A stretch of DNA of 64,000 nt, taken from assembly GCA_964455935.1 (NCBI GenBank), contig CAYVZU010000003.1, forward strand, positions 21,508 through 85,507, given 5' to 3'. Position numbers and translations under genes: made by a program. This DNA is from CAYVZU01 sp964455935. Lineage in GTDB: Bacteria > Fibrobacterota > CAYVZU01. Below, in pieces: positions 8,322 to 18,010 of this stretch. Below the pieces are notes generated by a model. The model saw only the letters and a program-made list of their open reading frames with translations, was not told where the DNA came from and did no database searches. The first letter of the stretch is position 1. Each line of letters begins with the position of its first letter.

Positions 8322-8455
8322 CCTCCATTCATGCAATGACAGAATATGAATCTGGAGTCTTCAATCCAGAAAACCATTAGAAACCGGCCCGCTCCAAATT
8401 TCCCTCGGGTTTCAGTACATACATATGAAACCTGATTTTGAATCATGGGTTTGGG

Positions 8456-9904
8456 CTATCTCAGCTTGATGGCGGATTTATGAAAATAGCGGGCTTGCTC
8501 CAGATTTGCCCAATACTGTGCGTCCGGATTTGCTCCAATGTGAAACAGTGTGGCCGGTTTTGTTCTTAAGCTGTCGACCACGCATGTGTCCAGCGGGCAG
8601 TCTCGCATGGCCTTAAGCATTTGAGCCATTTCTTGGTTGTATTTGCGCGCTGCGCCAGAAAACAGATCCTCATACGCGGTTCTGATGTTGTTATGTGTTG
8701 AAATATCCAGCACCAAAACCAGTCCCAATAAAATCCTTGCGCGCTGCGAGAAGGGCCCGAAGGCAATTCCTTTCTCCTCCATTCTGTTGAGAAAGGACAA
8801 TGCGGTCATAAGGAATGCGACCAGGAAAAACAAATAAAGGTTATTCATGGCTCTCTGTGGCGGCTCAGAATGGCTGATCCATGCCGTGGGGAAGAAGCAA
8901 AGAAACAGGATTACTAACGTGGCGCTGACCAGAACATAAGGATTGACGGAAAGCCACCCCGGGGTTGTCCCATCTTGCCTGAAACGTCTCAGGGCTCTGC
9001 CCGCAAGGGAAAAGTAAAACAGCGCAAGCACCCAGAAGCAGGTGCTTGTAAGAAAGGTTTGAAGCATGTGGTAGAGAGCCTTTCCGGATAGGAGCAATGA
9101 AATGGCAAATTGATGTTGGCCGTGGTGTATGGGCAAAGGCATCTGCGAAGCCCTGACAAAATTACCAGGCGCAAACAGTGAAATTAAGCTTGCGATCGTT
9201 GAGATGCATAATACGCCGGCAAACGCGCCATTAACCGAGCGGTTCTTTAAAAGCGTAACAGTTGAAACCAGAATAATTATGCAAAGGAATTTTAGTAATG
9301 AGAACTCGTTTGATCCTGGAATCAATGCGGCACAAATGCATCCAGTGGCTATGAATGCAGTTCGTCTGAAAGGCGTTGACTCTCGCGCAATATGAAGAAG
9401 AGAGCAACCGGCAATTAGCAGCAGAACACTTCCCAGTTGGTATTCTATCGCCCCTGGACTCCAATAGAATCCTTGGGCGGGACTTGCCATTGTACGCAAG
9501 TATGCAAACATGAAGCAAAGGGAAAAAGTAAATCTGCTATGGAGACCGATGCTTTTCCCGAACAACTCCTTTATGAACATATGAATTGTGCCCCAAAGGA
9601 GGGTTAGGATGAAGAGTGGAAGGACTCTTAATCCTTCCATCCAATAGTTTGAGAAATGTGCCGCTGCCACCAAAGGCGTGGAAATATAGCGACCACCATC
9701 TCGCTCATACTCGTGGCCCGCGCCAGGAAAGATTCCACTTTCTCTAGCGGTTGCGGCGTAAAGATAATCATCCGTGCCCGATGGGTTGTTGTAAAAGGAC
9801 AACACCGCAAAGGGCAATATCGCAATTATAGAAATAAATATGAGCCCATGCTTGGCAAAAAAGCGGCCCAAGGTTTCAGACCAAATTCCGACAGGAATCT
9901 TCAT
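8456..9904 (-). CDS. Polytopic membrane protein, DUF6056-like
   Basis: About 482 residues with roughly 10-12 hydrophobic segments. The stretch NNPSGTDDYLYAATARESG after the first membrane helix and DGGRYISTPLVAAAHFSN resemble DUF6056 proteins, which are GT-C-like membrane proteins of surface-glycan loci; the acidic DD in a large outer loop could be a metal or lipid-phosphate site. The ATG at 9904 (MKIPVGIWSETLGRFFAKHG) gives a normal amphipathic start before the first helix, with AGGA upstream; the frame stays open upstream to 10120, so a longer form is possible. It is the only minus-strand gene inside the island. Function is unproven. Confidence 0.6.
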   Translation of the reverse strand: MKIPVGIWSETLGRFFAKHGLIFISIIAILPFAVLSFYNNPSGTDDYLYAATARESGIFPGAGHEYERDGGRYISTPLVAAAHFSNYWMEGLRVLPLFILTLLWGTIHMFIKELFGKSIGLHSRFTFSLCFMFAYLRTMASPAQGFYWSPGAIEYQLGSVLLLIAGCSLLHIARESTPFRRTAFIATGCICAALIPGSNEFSLLKFLCIIILVSTVTLLKNRSVNGAFAGVLCISTIASLISLFAPGNFVRASQMPLPIHHGQHQFAISLLLSGKALYHMLQTFLTSTCFWVLALFYFSLAGRALRRFRQDGTTPGWLSVNPYVLVSATLVILFLCFFPTAWISHSEPPQRAMNNLYLFFLVAFLMTALSFLNRMEEKGIAFGPFSQRARILLGLVLVLDISTHNNIRTAYEDLFSGAARKYNQEMAQMLKAMRDCPLDTCVVDSLRTKPATLFHIGANPDAQYWANLEQARYFHKSAIKLR

Positions 9905-10278
9905 TTGTCTGGCCCGCATCCTTTGTAGGAATACCCTGTGCAAGTTTGATCGAAAATACGTATTTTGCCCAGATAGAGCAATTTCCATATGTAAGCAGGA
10001 CAAGGTTTGTAGCAGGAACCATCGGGCGAATTCAAGCGTAATCGCCATAGCGAAACTTATTGCCAAAATGCATTTAAAATCGCCCCCGCACCCAGTTGGC
10101 TCTATAGGATAGCAGGTCACGGCAGTGGTCTTGCGCGCTGTGATATAAATATTTTTTAACCCGACGAAGAGAAAATGTGAAGTGATGGAAGCACTGCGTG
10201 AGGCATACTATCAAAGAAGAATGGATAACCCTATGGGCTCCAGATGGAATTTGGTAGCCGGCCAATAGGGAGAGTAGC
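9905..10278. other. Intergenic region between divergent genes
   Basis: This gap separates the minus-strand membrane protein from the plus-strand GT2 gene. It may hold both promoters. The membrane-protein frame remains open as far as 10120, so the left two thirds could be an N-terminal extension. I see no RNA gene or strong repeat. Confidence 0.4.
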
Positions 10279-11166
10279 GTGAGGGGATCGGTGTCCGTCA
10301 TTGTCTGCACACGAAACCGTCCAGCCGATTTCGCAAGACTTCTATGGTCCTTACGTGAACAAACGTTATTGCCAATCGAGCTGATTGTTGTTGATGCAAG
10401 CGATAGCTGCGCCACGTGCGATTTCATTGATGCAGAAAAGAAAAACATCTCTTTCTCAATAAAATACATTCAATCAGCGCCGTGCCTTACACAGCAACGT
10501 AATGCAGGGGCTCGTCAGGCGACAGGGGACTACATTTGCTTTCTGGACGACGACGTTGTGCTCGATAAAGAATATCTATCCAAAGCAAGCGAGGCGTTTC
10601 GCATCCAGGGACCCGTCGAGGTCGGCGGGATTACGGGTAAAATCACCAATGCGCATTCCCACAGGAAATGGCCGGACCGCCTTTTTTCACGCATTTTCTT
10701 TCTAACGGAATCCGGAAGCGGCAGAATGAAGCCGTCGGGTTTTCCAACATACAGGAATGGTGATGCTCAAGCAGAAGTGGAGGTTCTCTCGGGCTGCAAC
10801 ATGATGTATTCCAGAGAAGTGCTTTACCGGTTCTCCTTTGACGAGAAGCTTCATGGGTACTGTTACATGGAAGATGTGGATTTTTCATATCGCGTCGGGA
10901 GATACTACCGTCTTATTTATCAGCCTAAGGCCCGCCTGGAACATTTCCCTTCCACTTATCGAACTGCGGACAGCCGTTTACTGAAGCGAATGTTGGTGCG
11001 CAATCAGCTCTACTTGGCTCGAAAGAATCTGCCCAGAGGAGTTCGCCATCGTTATGCTCTCGCAATGTCCATTGCAGGACAAATGGTTTACAACCTGATT
11101 GTGTCCAAAAATATCGCGGCGTGCCGTGGAATTGCCGAGGGTATTCTAGGGATTGGGGCTGTGTGA
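10279..11166 (+). CDS. Glycosyltransferase family 2 (GT-A)
   Basis: A 295-residue GT-A enzyme starting at GTG (10279) with AGGGAGAG just upstream. The opening SVIVCTRNRPADFARLLWSL and the metal-binding CFLDDDVVLD (DXD region) are classic for GT2. CNMMYSREVLYRFSFDEKL followed by YMEDVDFSYRV (the ED motif at the acceptor side) completes the fold. It probably adds a sugar to the surface glycan at the cytoplasmic face. The stop overlaps the next gene's start (TGATG), so the GT2 and following GT4 are translationally coupled. Specificity unknown. Confidence 0.9.
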   Translation: MRGSVSVIVCTRNRPADFARLLWSLREQTLLPIELIVVDASDSCATCDFIDAEKKNISFSIKYIQSAPCLTQQRNAGARQATGDYICFLDDDVVLDKEYLSKASEAFRIQGPVEVGGITGKITNAHSHRKWPDRLFSRIFFLTESGSGRMKPSGFPTYRNGDAQAEVEVLSGCNMMYSREVLYRFSFDEKLHGYCYMEDVDFSYRVGRYYRLIYQPKARLEHFPSTYRTADSRLLKRMLVRNQLYLARKNLPRGVRHRYALAMSIAGQMVYNLIVSKNIAACRGIAEGILGIGAV

Positions 11167-12260
11167 TGAGGGTCTGTTTTATTTCGGAAGCTCGAATGCT
11201 TCATGCCCGCAGGTGGGCGGAGGGTTTGGCAAAAACCGGCTGCGAAGTGCATTTCATTAGCGCTGCTAGCGCTGATATGCAAGGCGTGACCATGCACACT
11301 ATGCCAATCTATAGCTCAAGGCCTGTCCGGCAGTTGGCCAATGTTCTTGGTGTCCGCAGAGAAATCCGCAGAATTCAGCCCGATGTCCTGCACGTATTTG
11401 GCCTTTTTGCCCTGTCGAGTCTCGGGAGTATGCTGATTGCCCTGGGGCTACGCCCCATTGTTTCGGTCATGGGGTCGGATATCGTGCAGGGCGAGGGTAC
11501 AGGAAACCGGCAGGAACGTTTCATAAAGAAATTCCTGCTTGCCCGGGCTTGCCGGCTTGTCTCACCAACCCGATACCTGGCCTGCGAAACAGCCAAGTTC
11601 GCCCCAAAATCAACGCCCATCGATTTGATTGCCTCGGGGGTTGACCTGAACCTGTTTACCATGCCGAAAGCTTACCCATTGCGAGATGAAGTCCAAATCG
11701 GGTTTGCAAAAAGACTGACTTCTGCTTCAGGTCCAGATGTTCTCCTGAAGGCTTTCGCTTTAATATGTGAGCAGACGAACAAACCAGTCAAGTTGTTGAT
11801 TGCCGGAAATGGTCCGTTGGAACAGGAGTTGCGTAACCTGGCTTATCATTTGGGAATTCAGGATAGGATCCAATGGATCGGTTGGATCGAGGGCCAGGAG
11901 AAACTCCGGGACTTTTTTCATTCCATTGACATCTTTGTCCAGCCTTCGCGGCGCGAATCGTTCGGGGTTTCGGCGGCCCAGGCGTCTGCATGCGGACTGC
12001 CGGTTGTGGCCTCGCGCTTTGGCGGAATTCCAGAGGTTGTCATCGACCGGAAAACCGGCCTTCTTACCGCGGCGGAAAATGTCGAGGAATTGGCCCAGGC
12101 GATTCTCTCTCTGATCCACGGCCCAGGGCTGCGCTCATCCATGGGGCAGGAGGGGCGACAATGGATCGAGGCAAGCTATGATTGGAACCAGTGCGTTGCT
12201 AAGATGATCAAGATCTATCATGAATGCGGCGAATTGGTGGGGAGCGCGGGACAACATTGA
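11166..12260 (+). CDS. Glycosyltransferase family 4 (GT-B)
   Basis: A 364-residue GT4 enzyme. The start is ATG 11166, which overlaps the GT2 stop by one base; an in-frame upstream ATG at 11121 lies inside the GT2 gene and is unlikely. N-terminal MRVCFISEARMLHARRWAEG and C-terminal LLIAGNGPLEQEL, SIDIFVQPSRRESFGVSAAQ and CGLPVVASRFGGIPEVV define the family. In the usual EX7E pair the second Glu is replaced by Gln (ESFGVSAAQ), a variation tolerated in some GT4 enzymes. It is one of a block of transferases from 10.3 to 16.4 kb that probably build one repeat unit. Confidence 0.9.
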   Translation: MRVCFISEARMLHARRWAEGLAKTGCEVHFISAASADMQGVTMHTMPIYSSRPVRQLANVLGVRREIRRIQPDVLHVFGLFALSSLGSMLIALGLRPIVSVMGSDIVQGEGTGNRQERFIKKFLLARACRLVSPTRYLACETAKFAPKSTPIDLIASGVDLNLFTMPKAYPLRDEVQIGFAKRLTSASGPDVLLKAFALICEQTNKPVKLLIAGNGPLEQELRNLAYHLGIQDRIQWIGWIEGQEKLRDFFHSIDIFVQPSRRESFGVSAAQASACGLPVVASRFGGIPEVVIDRKTGLLTAAENVEELAQAILSLIHGPGLRSSMGQEGRQWIEASYDWNQCVAKMIKIYHECGELVGSAGQH

Positions 12261-12278
12261 GGAGCAAAATGCAAAATA

Positions 12279-13511
12279 TTGTGGCTTCCAATGATTGAAA
12301 AAGCAAGTGATAAATATAGGCCTGATGGCGTGAAAAAGATTTTCTATCTGTCCTTTGATTCTGGTTCGCTATCCATTCACAGCTATGAAATCATTTCGAA
12401 TCTTGGCTCTTTGGGCCTTGAAGTAGGACTCTTTGTTCCTTCACGGATTCTCCTTTATTTCGCGCTGAATCCCTTCTGCAAGATTACCCGGATTCGCCAT
12501 TATGGTGCATTCAGCTACCAGATCTTGCTTGTCCTGGCAATGGCCATGCGGATTCTGCGCGCGGGGAAACCAGATGTGATCTATGCGCGCCAGCAGGCTT
12601 TGGGAATACTGCCGGTTCTTTTTGCCCAAATCCTGCGCGTGCCCTATGTGTCCGAAATCAATGGCATACGGAAAAAGGGGAAAAAAGAACTGAAACTCAG
12701 AATTAAAGATCTTCTGGAATTTTTCTGTTTGCAGCTTTCAAGCCACCTTATTACGCCTTCGCATTATCTGGCGCTAAGAATCGCGGAACGCTATCGGATC
12801 GCGCTAAACCGAATTACCGTCATACGCAATGGCGTAAACGAGAACGTATTCCGGCCCGGGATTGGTGGGACCGCAAGGCGGATGGCGGGCTTTTCGGAGC
12901 AGGATGTTGTTGTTGGGTTCGTCGGGAGCATGGGCACTTGGCAGGGAATCGAGGTCCTGAAAGACGCCATTCTGATGCTGAAAGAAACGGTAGCCAAGTT
13001 TCTGATCGTGGGAGACTACGTGGTGACATCTTCCCTGACCAAGATCTATCAAGGGACGGGCAAGCGCAATCTTGAGAAATTCATCAATGAAAATGGGCTG
13101 ACCGGCCATGTCGTTTACAAGGGATTCGTACATTATGAGGAGTCAGCGCAGTATATGAACGCCTGCGACATACTAGTCGCGCCCTACAGCCGGGCGGCGC
13201 TTGAGTACGCGGGCGGTTCTCCCATGAAGCTCTACTCGTACCTGGGGTGCGAAAAAGCAGTCATCATTACTGACTTGGGGGAATTCCATGATGCAAACGC
13301 CATTCGCGAAAACAAAGCCGCCATGCTTATCGAGCCCGATTCACCAAAGGCGCTTGCGGATGCCATTCTGCTGTTGGTTTCCGATGCAGGGTTGAGGCGT
13401 GCGTTGGCGCGGAATGGTCGCAAATGGGTTGTTAGCAATCGAAAATGGAGCGATTCCGCCCGAGAAACTCATGTGCTACTTCAAAGCACAATTTCGATGG
13501 GCGGGATGTGA
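12279..13511 (+). CDS. Glycosyltransferase family 4 (GT-B)
   Basis: A GT4 protein of 406-410 residues. The donor domain has TVIRNGVNENVFRPG, VVGFVGSMGTWQGIEVL and GGSPMKLYSYLGCEKAVI, the PMKL..Y variant of the C-terminal motif used by many capsule transferases in place of canonical EX7E. The start is uncertain: TTG at 12279 is 15 nt after GGAG, while ATG at 12291 has no visible RBS. It lies 18 bp after the previous GT4 gene and is likely in the same transcript. Sugar specificity cannot be predicted. Confidence 0.85.
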   Translation: MWLPMIEKASDKYRPDGVKKIFYLSFDSGSLSIHSYEIISNLGSLGLEVGLFVPSRILLYFALNPFCKITRIRHYGAFSYQILLVLAMAMRILRAGKPDVIYARQQALGILPVLFAQILRVPYVSEINGIRKKGKKELKLRIKDLLEFFCLQLSSHLITPSHYLALRIAERYRIALNRITVIRNGVNENVFRPGIGGTARRMAGFSEQDVVVGFVGSMGTWQGIEVLKDAILMLKETVAKFLIVGDYVVTSSLTKIYQGTGKRNLEKFINENGLTGHVVYKGFVHYEESAQYMNACDILVAPYSRAALEYAGGSPMKLYSYLGCEKAVIITDLGEFHDANAIRENKAAMLIEPDSPKALADAILLLVSDAGLRRALARNGRKWVVSNRKWSDSARETHVLLQSTISMGGM

Positions 13512-13785
13512 CTCGCCGGTCGGTCCATTTCGTCGAGGATGCGGTGGGGTTGGGTAGCAGAAGGCTTCAATTATCGGATATTCGGCTTCCCTGCTGGGTA
13601 ACAGAGCTTCGGCATGCCGAGGGCCGGTGGGAATGGGTTTCCCATTCCATGCCACCGATGCGGAACTCGATCCGCCAAGCCGGTGCATTGACGATACCAT
13701 CGAGCTTGAGCCTAAATTGCAGGAAGTTCTACTGAGTCGTGGAATCCCAAATGGATCACGGCGCTCTATGACGCAAGGAGGAGAA

Positions 13786-15480
13786 ATGAAACTTTCAATT
13801 TCGCGTGGAAAGAGAAGTTACGCTATTAACCTGTTGCTCCTATGCGGTGGCCTTCTTTTTGGCGCCCTGGTTACCATGGATCTGATATTGATCGCCCGGA
13901 GCGGAAACATTGGCGACGAAGACGCGGCGGCCTATGCGCTTCAAGGTGTAAGTATTAGAAATGGTCAAGGACTTATTAGCAAAACAATCTGGACGCACAT
14001 AATTCAGTATGAACAAATTGAACACGCGGAGGATTACTGGTCACCTCTCCAGTCGTTCTTTGTTGCGGGGTCGATCTTCGCTTTTGGGAACAGCCTGTTT
14101 GCGATTAAGCTTCCAAATATTATTGGCTTCGTCGCCCTTATCTTCCTGATTTACTACATCGCTTCGAGATTCTTCACAAAGCGGATTGGGATGATTGCCG
14201 CTTTTATGTCCGTCTGTACTGCGGAACTTGCGCTATATGCAGTTGGCTGCAGGAGTGAGACTTTCTACTTTCTTTTCTTACTCTTGGCAATTTTCTTCCT
14301 TTCCATATCGCCTTCGGAGAATGGGTGGAATTGGAAAAGCATCATTTTGGCTGGCCTTTTTTCCGGGCTATGTATGCTTCAACGATCCATTGCGCTCGTA
14401 CTCCTTCCGTCAGCACTCATTTTCCTTTTGGCAAGCTCGGTAATAAATAACGGAAAAGTCCTTCCTGGCAAAGTTCGAAACATTCTTTTGCCACTCCTTG
14501 CCTTTACAATTCCCTTTCTGGCTATTTTAACTCCCTACTTTGCACGGAATCTCGAAATACATGGAAGACCTTTGCCTCCACTTGCCTTCAAAGTGGCCGG
14601 CCTTAGCCTTGATTCGTTTATTTCCAATCCGGACCAAAGGCGCAATGCCGACGGTGATCTCTCACATTATAGCGAACTCAATGCGGTGCCGGGGAATAAG
14701 GACTTTCGCTTGAACTTGGGGGCACCGGGAAGATTGGAGGAATTCATAAAGAAAGGGTTGCATGAAACAAAGATCTTCGCTGAGGAGATCAAACGTGGTT
14801 ATATTGTGTCACTTGTTCTTCTATTTCTAACGGTCTTGGCTGCCTTTTTTGTTACAGGGCCAGCGGGAAGCTTTCTTGGAATCTGTGGGCTCTATTTGGT
14901 GGGGAATGTGCTGCTCATTTCTTTTCATCAACACACGGAGCAGCGCTATTATATATTTCTGGTGCCAATTGTCTGTATTTACTCGGCCTTCCTGTTCTCG
15001 GTTCTGGAAAAGGCGATCGCGGACTGGTGGCGCGATAGCTGGAGATCCTTGAAATTATTGGCTTACAGGGTGCTTATAGCTTGTTTTTTATGTGTAACAC
15101 TTGGTATCCCTCTGACCGTATTCTACGCCAAGCAGGTGAAGGATGTGAAAAAGCCTGCACCCAACCAGCTAATTGGGGAATGGCTGAAGAGGAAGACGTC
15201 CCAGGACGAAACGATTATGTGCGTGTCACCATACAAAATGAGCTTCTACTCCGGTCGAGGCGCGGTCTTGCTGCCCAGGGGGCCGGTGATTGATATACTC
15301 GGGCTTTGCGAGCATTATGGAATCGATTACGTTATCCTTCCGTCTGATCTGGAAACACGTGTTGAGTGGGAAAATCAAAAGAACGTCCATTTGCGGAAAA
15401 TGATAAGTATTGACTCGGATGTCGTTTTTCGGATCGAATACAGCCCCCACGAAGCCAGGGAATCTTTGACAGGAGCATGA
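13786..15480 (+). CDS. GT39/ArnT-like membrane glycosyltransferase
   Basis: About 564 residues with some 11 hydrophobic segments. After the first helix comes an outer loop with the acidic GDEDAAAY (residues 43-50), matching the catalytic acidic motif of PMT/ArnT GT-C enzymes; EDYWSPLQSFFVAGSIFAFG follows as in that family. Such enzymes take a sugar from a polyprenyl-phosphate carrier and add it to a lipid or protein on the periplasmic side. The start is ATG 13786 with a strong AAGGAGG; the frame is open further upstream but lacks such a site. The next gene encodes a polyprenyl-phosphate glycosyltransferase that could make its donor. Confidence 0.85.
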   Translation: MKLSISRGKRSYAINLLLLCGGLLFGALVTMDLILIARSGNIGDEDAAAYALQGVSIRNGQGLISKTIWTHIIQYEQIEHAEDYWSPLQSFFVAGSIFAFGNSLFAIKLPNIIGFVALIFLIYYIASRFFTKRIGMIAAFMSVCTAELALYAVGCRSETFYFLFLLLAIFFLSISPSENGWNWKSIILAGLFSGLCMLQRSIALVLLPSALIFLLASSVINNGKVLPGKVRNILLPLLAFTIPFLAILTPYFARNLEIHGRPLPPLAFKVAGLSLDSFISNPDQRRNADGDLSHYSELNAVPGNKDFRLNLGAPGRLEEFIKKGLHETKIFAEEIKRGYIVSLVLLFLTVLAAFFVTGPAGSFLGICGLYLVGNVLLISFHQHTEQRYYIFLVPIVCIYSAFLFSVLEKAIADWWRDSWRSLKLLAYRVLIACFLCVTLGIPLTVFYAKQVKDVKKPAPNQLIGEWLKRKTSQDETIMCVSPYKMSFYSGRGAVLLPRGPVIDILGLCEHYGIDYVILPSDLETRVEWENQKNVHLRKMISIDSDVVFRIEYSPHEARESLTGA

Positions 15481-15481
15481 G

Positions 15482-16417
15482 ATGGATCTGGAATCCAAAA
15501 AGAAACTTGCCGTTATCATCCCGATCTTCAGTGAGAGCGAGAGTATCGAGGAATTATTACGACGGCTTCGCACGGTTATGGATGGTCTTAAAATCCCAAG
15601 CATTGTTTGCTTTGTTGATGACGGAAGCACAGATGACAGCCTGGCCAAAATCAAGGCGGCGGCGGTAACTGATAAGCGGATAAAATACCTTAGCTTCTCA
15701 AGAAATTTCGGCCACCAAACGGCAATTTTTGCGGGTTTAAAAGAAATAAATGCCGACGTATATGTTGTGATGGACGGGGATCTACAAGACCCGCCGGAAA
15801 TGATTCCACGACTTTTGGCGAAATGGCAGGAAGGATTTGAGGTTGTTTATTGTATACGAAACAAGCGGCAAGAAGGCTTTCTCAAGCGGGCAGCCTACTC
15901 GGCTTTTTACAAATTTCTACACCTGGTTTCCTATTTGGACATTCCGCTCGATACAGGGGACTTCTGCTTGATGGGAAGTAGAGTGGTGGACCAGTTGAAG
16001 AAAATGGATGAGCATAATCATTTCGTGAGAGGCCTGCGTACGTGGATCGGGTACAGGCAAATTGGCATAAATTACGAACGTGATGGCCGATTTGCGGGCA
16101 AGTCAAAATATAGCTTTTGGAAACTGCTGAAGCTGGCTTACGATGGAATCATCTCATTCTCCTTTGCGCCCCTAAAGGCAACGGTAAACCTTGGCTTTAT
16201 GATCTCATTCTTGTCCTTCGTTTCTGCCGGCTACCTTATTATTCGCAAGATATTATATGACATTCCGCTGGTGGGATGGACCTCAATCTTTGTCCTGGTC
16301 CTGTTTATTGGCGGGATTCAAATGCTGACCATTGGGATTCTGGGGGAATACATTGGACGAATTTTCGATGAAGTAAAGAAAAGGCCGCTCTACCTTTTAA
16401 AGGAAAAGAGCGAGTAG
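15482..16417 (+). CDS. GT2 polyprenyl-phosphate glycosyltransferase (DPM1/GtrB/ArnC-like)
   Basis: A 311-residue protein beginning 2 bp after the GT39 gene. The GT-A domain has VIIPIFSESESIEELLRRL, FVDDGSTDDS and MDGDLQDPPEM. FVRGLRTWIGYRQIGINYER followed by GKSKYSFWKLLKLAYDGI is the conserved membrane-proximal block, and two hydrophobic segments follow (about residues 232-255 and 263-290). These enzymes load a sugar from a nucleotide onto polyprenyl phosphate. With the preceding GT39 enzyme it forms a plausible donor-maker and donor-user pair acting on the two membrane faces. The match to family length is good. Confidence 0.92.
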   Translation: MDLESKKKLAVIIPIFSESESIEELLRRLRTVMDGLKIPSIVCFVDDGSTDDSLAKIKAAAVTDKRIKYLSFSRNFGHQTAIFAGLKEINADVYVVMDGDLQDPPEMIPRLLAKWQEGFEVVYCIRNKRQEGFLKRAAYSAFYKFLHLVSYLDIPLDTGDFCLMGSRVVDQLKKMDEHNHFVRGLRTWIGYRQIGINYERDGRFAGKSKYSFWKLLKLAYDGIISFSFAPLKATVNLGFMISFLSFVSAGYLIIRKILYDIPLVGWTSIFVLVLFIGGIQMLTIGILGEYIGRIFDEVKKRPLYLLKEKSE

Positions 16418-16504
16418 GTTTCGCGCAAAAGCATACCGAATACAAGGGAAGTCACATTATTGGGCTGTTTCCCAAACTCGTTTTGAGCAGAGGGAAGTAA
16501 GATA

Positions 16505-17990
16505 GTCGATCCTTAATAACTCTGTAACCTATTGAGAGATAAGGGAAACATCTCAAGAACTCCCCGAGAGGGACTTGCAAGGCAATGTATATTTTGGGTG
16601 AAAACCTTGCAGATTTCATAGGGAGAATCGAGATGAAAGGCGAAGGACCGAGGCGCGATCAGCAGCAGTTTTTGTTTCAAGGCTTGGAAGGGATGCTCAA
16701 CCCCCAACACCCGCTTTTCAAGTTGGCAAACACGTATCCGTGGACCAAACTGGAAGCGGATTTTGCGCAGTACTACTCGGAGATGGGCCGTCCGGCGAAG
16801 ACGGTACGGCGGATGTGCGCGCTGCTGCTCTTGAAACAGATGTACGGGTTGGGCGATGAGACGATTGTAGAGGAGTGGATTGCGAACCCGTACTACCAAT
16901 ACTTCAGTGGGGAGACCGAGTTTCAGTGGGAGTTTCCCTGCGATCCGTCGGACTTGGTGCATTTTCGCAAGCGGATTGGCGAAGAAGGCGTCAAGAAGGT
17001 TTTTGCCTATTCGGTGGCGATTCACGGGAAAGCAGCTCAAGAGGCGGTGGTGATTGCGGACACGACGGTACAGGAGAAGAACATTACCTTCCCCACGGAC
17101 GTGAAGCTGTATCGCCGGATTGTAGAGCACTGTTGGCGGATTGCCGACCGGGAAGGACTCGTCTTACGTCAGCGCTACAGTCGGAAAGTGAAGGAGTGGA
17201 TGTATGCGCAGCGGTTTCGCAATCATACCCGTAACTACCGGAAAGCTCTGAAAGCGCAGCGTAAACTCAAGACCATTGCCGGCCGCCTTACGCGGGATGT
17301 GTTTCGAAAACTGCCGGCGAAGCGCAGGTCCCTGTATGCATCGGAGCTGGAGATCTGCTTTGCGATTCTGCGTCAGAAGAAGAGTGATACGGACAAGATC
17401 TACAGTGTTCATGAGCCGGACGTCTACTGCATGAGCAAGGGCAAGGAGCACAAGAAATACGAATTTGGCAATAAGGTTTCGTTCTTGAAGACCCAGAAGA
17501 GCGGCATCATTGTTGGTGCGTTATCTTTAGCCGAGAATGACTATGATGGTCATACCCTGGAACCGGCGCTGGCCCAATACGCGGAGTTGTACGAGCGGAA
17601 CCCAGTCGAAGTGATCGCAGATCGAGGGTACAAAGGCAAGAGCAAGATTGGGGAAACCATTGTTTCGATACCAAGACCCCGAGACCGCAAGGAGATAAGC
17701 TACTACAAGCTCGAAAAGATCCGAAAGAAGTTCCGGTCTCGTTCCGCCATTGAGCCTGTGATTGGACATGTTAAATCGGACTGCGGATTAGGTCGAAATT
17801 ATCTCAAAGGTGTGATTGGCGACACGATCAACGCGCTGCTTGCGGCCGCTGCCTTCAATCTCCGCAAGTGGCTGCGGAGGACGAGGGCCTTTTTTGTGTC
17901 GTTCTGTTGGGCACTACTGACAGCCATGAATCCGTGGAGTACCGGACCAGGCATAGCGCTTAGCCCGAAAGTGGCTTTCTAAGGATCTAC
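16505..17990 (+). mobile_element. IS5-like insertion sequence with 7-bp target duplication
   Basis: The ends are inverted repeats: left GTCGATCCTTAATAA at 16505, right (reverse complement) GTAGATCCTTAGAAA ending at 17990. The heptamer TAAGATA flanks it at 16498-16504 and 17991-17997, giving a 1,486-bp element. It carries one transposase gene that nearly fills it; the gene's stop lies inside the right repeat. It has landed between the polyprenyl glycosyltransferase and a methyltransferase, splitting the glycan operon without breaking a gene. Confidence 0.78.
16633..17982 (+). CDS. IS5/IS1182-type DDE transposase
   Basis: About 449 residues. The N-terminal domain (YYSEMGRPAKTVRRMCALLL, then QMYGLGDETIVEEWIANPYY and QWEFPCDPSDLVHFRKRIGE) is typical of IS5-family proteins. 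The DDE trio is likely Asp in VVIADTTVQEKN, Asp in EVIADRGYKGKS and Glu in RSRSAIEPVIGHVKSDCGL. ATG 16633 with GGGAGA 7 nt upstream is chosen; an in-frame ATG at 16585 would add 16 residues. The gene is intact, so the element could be active. Confidence 0.9.
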   Translation: MKGEGPRRDQQQFLFQGLEGMLNPQHPLFKLANTYPWTKLEADFAQYYSEMGRPAKTVRRMCALLLLKQMYGLGDETIVEEWIANPYYQYFSGETEFQWEFPCDPSDLVHFRKRIGEEGVKKVFAYSVAIHGKAAQEAVVIADTTVQEKNITFPTDVKLYRRIVEHCWRIADREGLVLRQRYSRKVKEWMYAQRFRNHTRNYRKALKAQRKLKTIAGRLTRDVFRKLPAKRRSLYASELEICFAILRQKKSDTDKIYSVHEPDVYCMSKGKEHKKYEFGNKVSFLKTQKSGIIVGALSLAENDYDGHTLEPALAQYAELYERNPVEVIADRGYKGKSKIGETIVSIPRPRDRKEISYYKLEKIRKKFRSRSAIEPVIGHVKSDCGLGRNYLKGVIGDTINALLAAAAFNLRKWLRRTRAFFVSFCWALLTAMNPWSTGPGIALSPKVAF

Positions 17991-18010
17991 TAAGATATTG
18001 GCGGAGAAGT

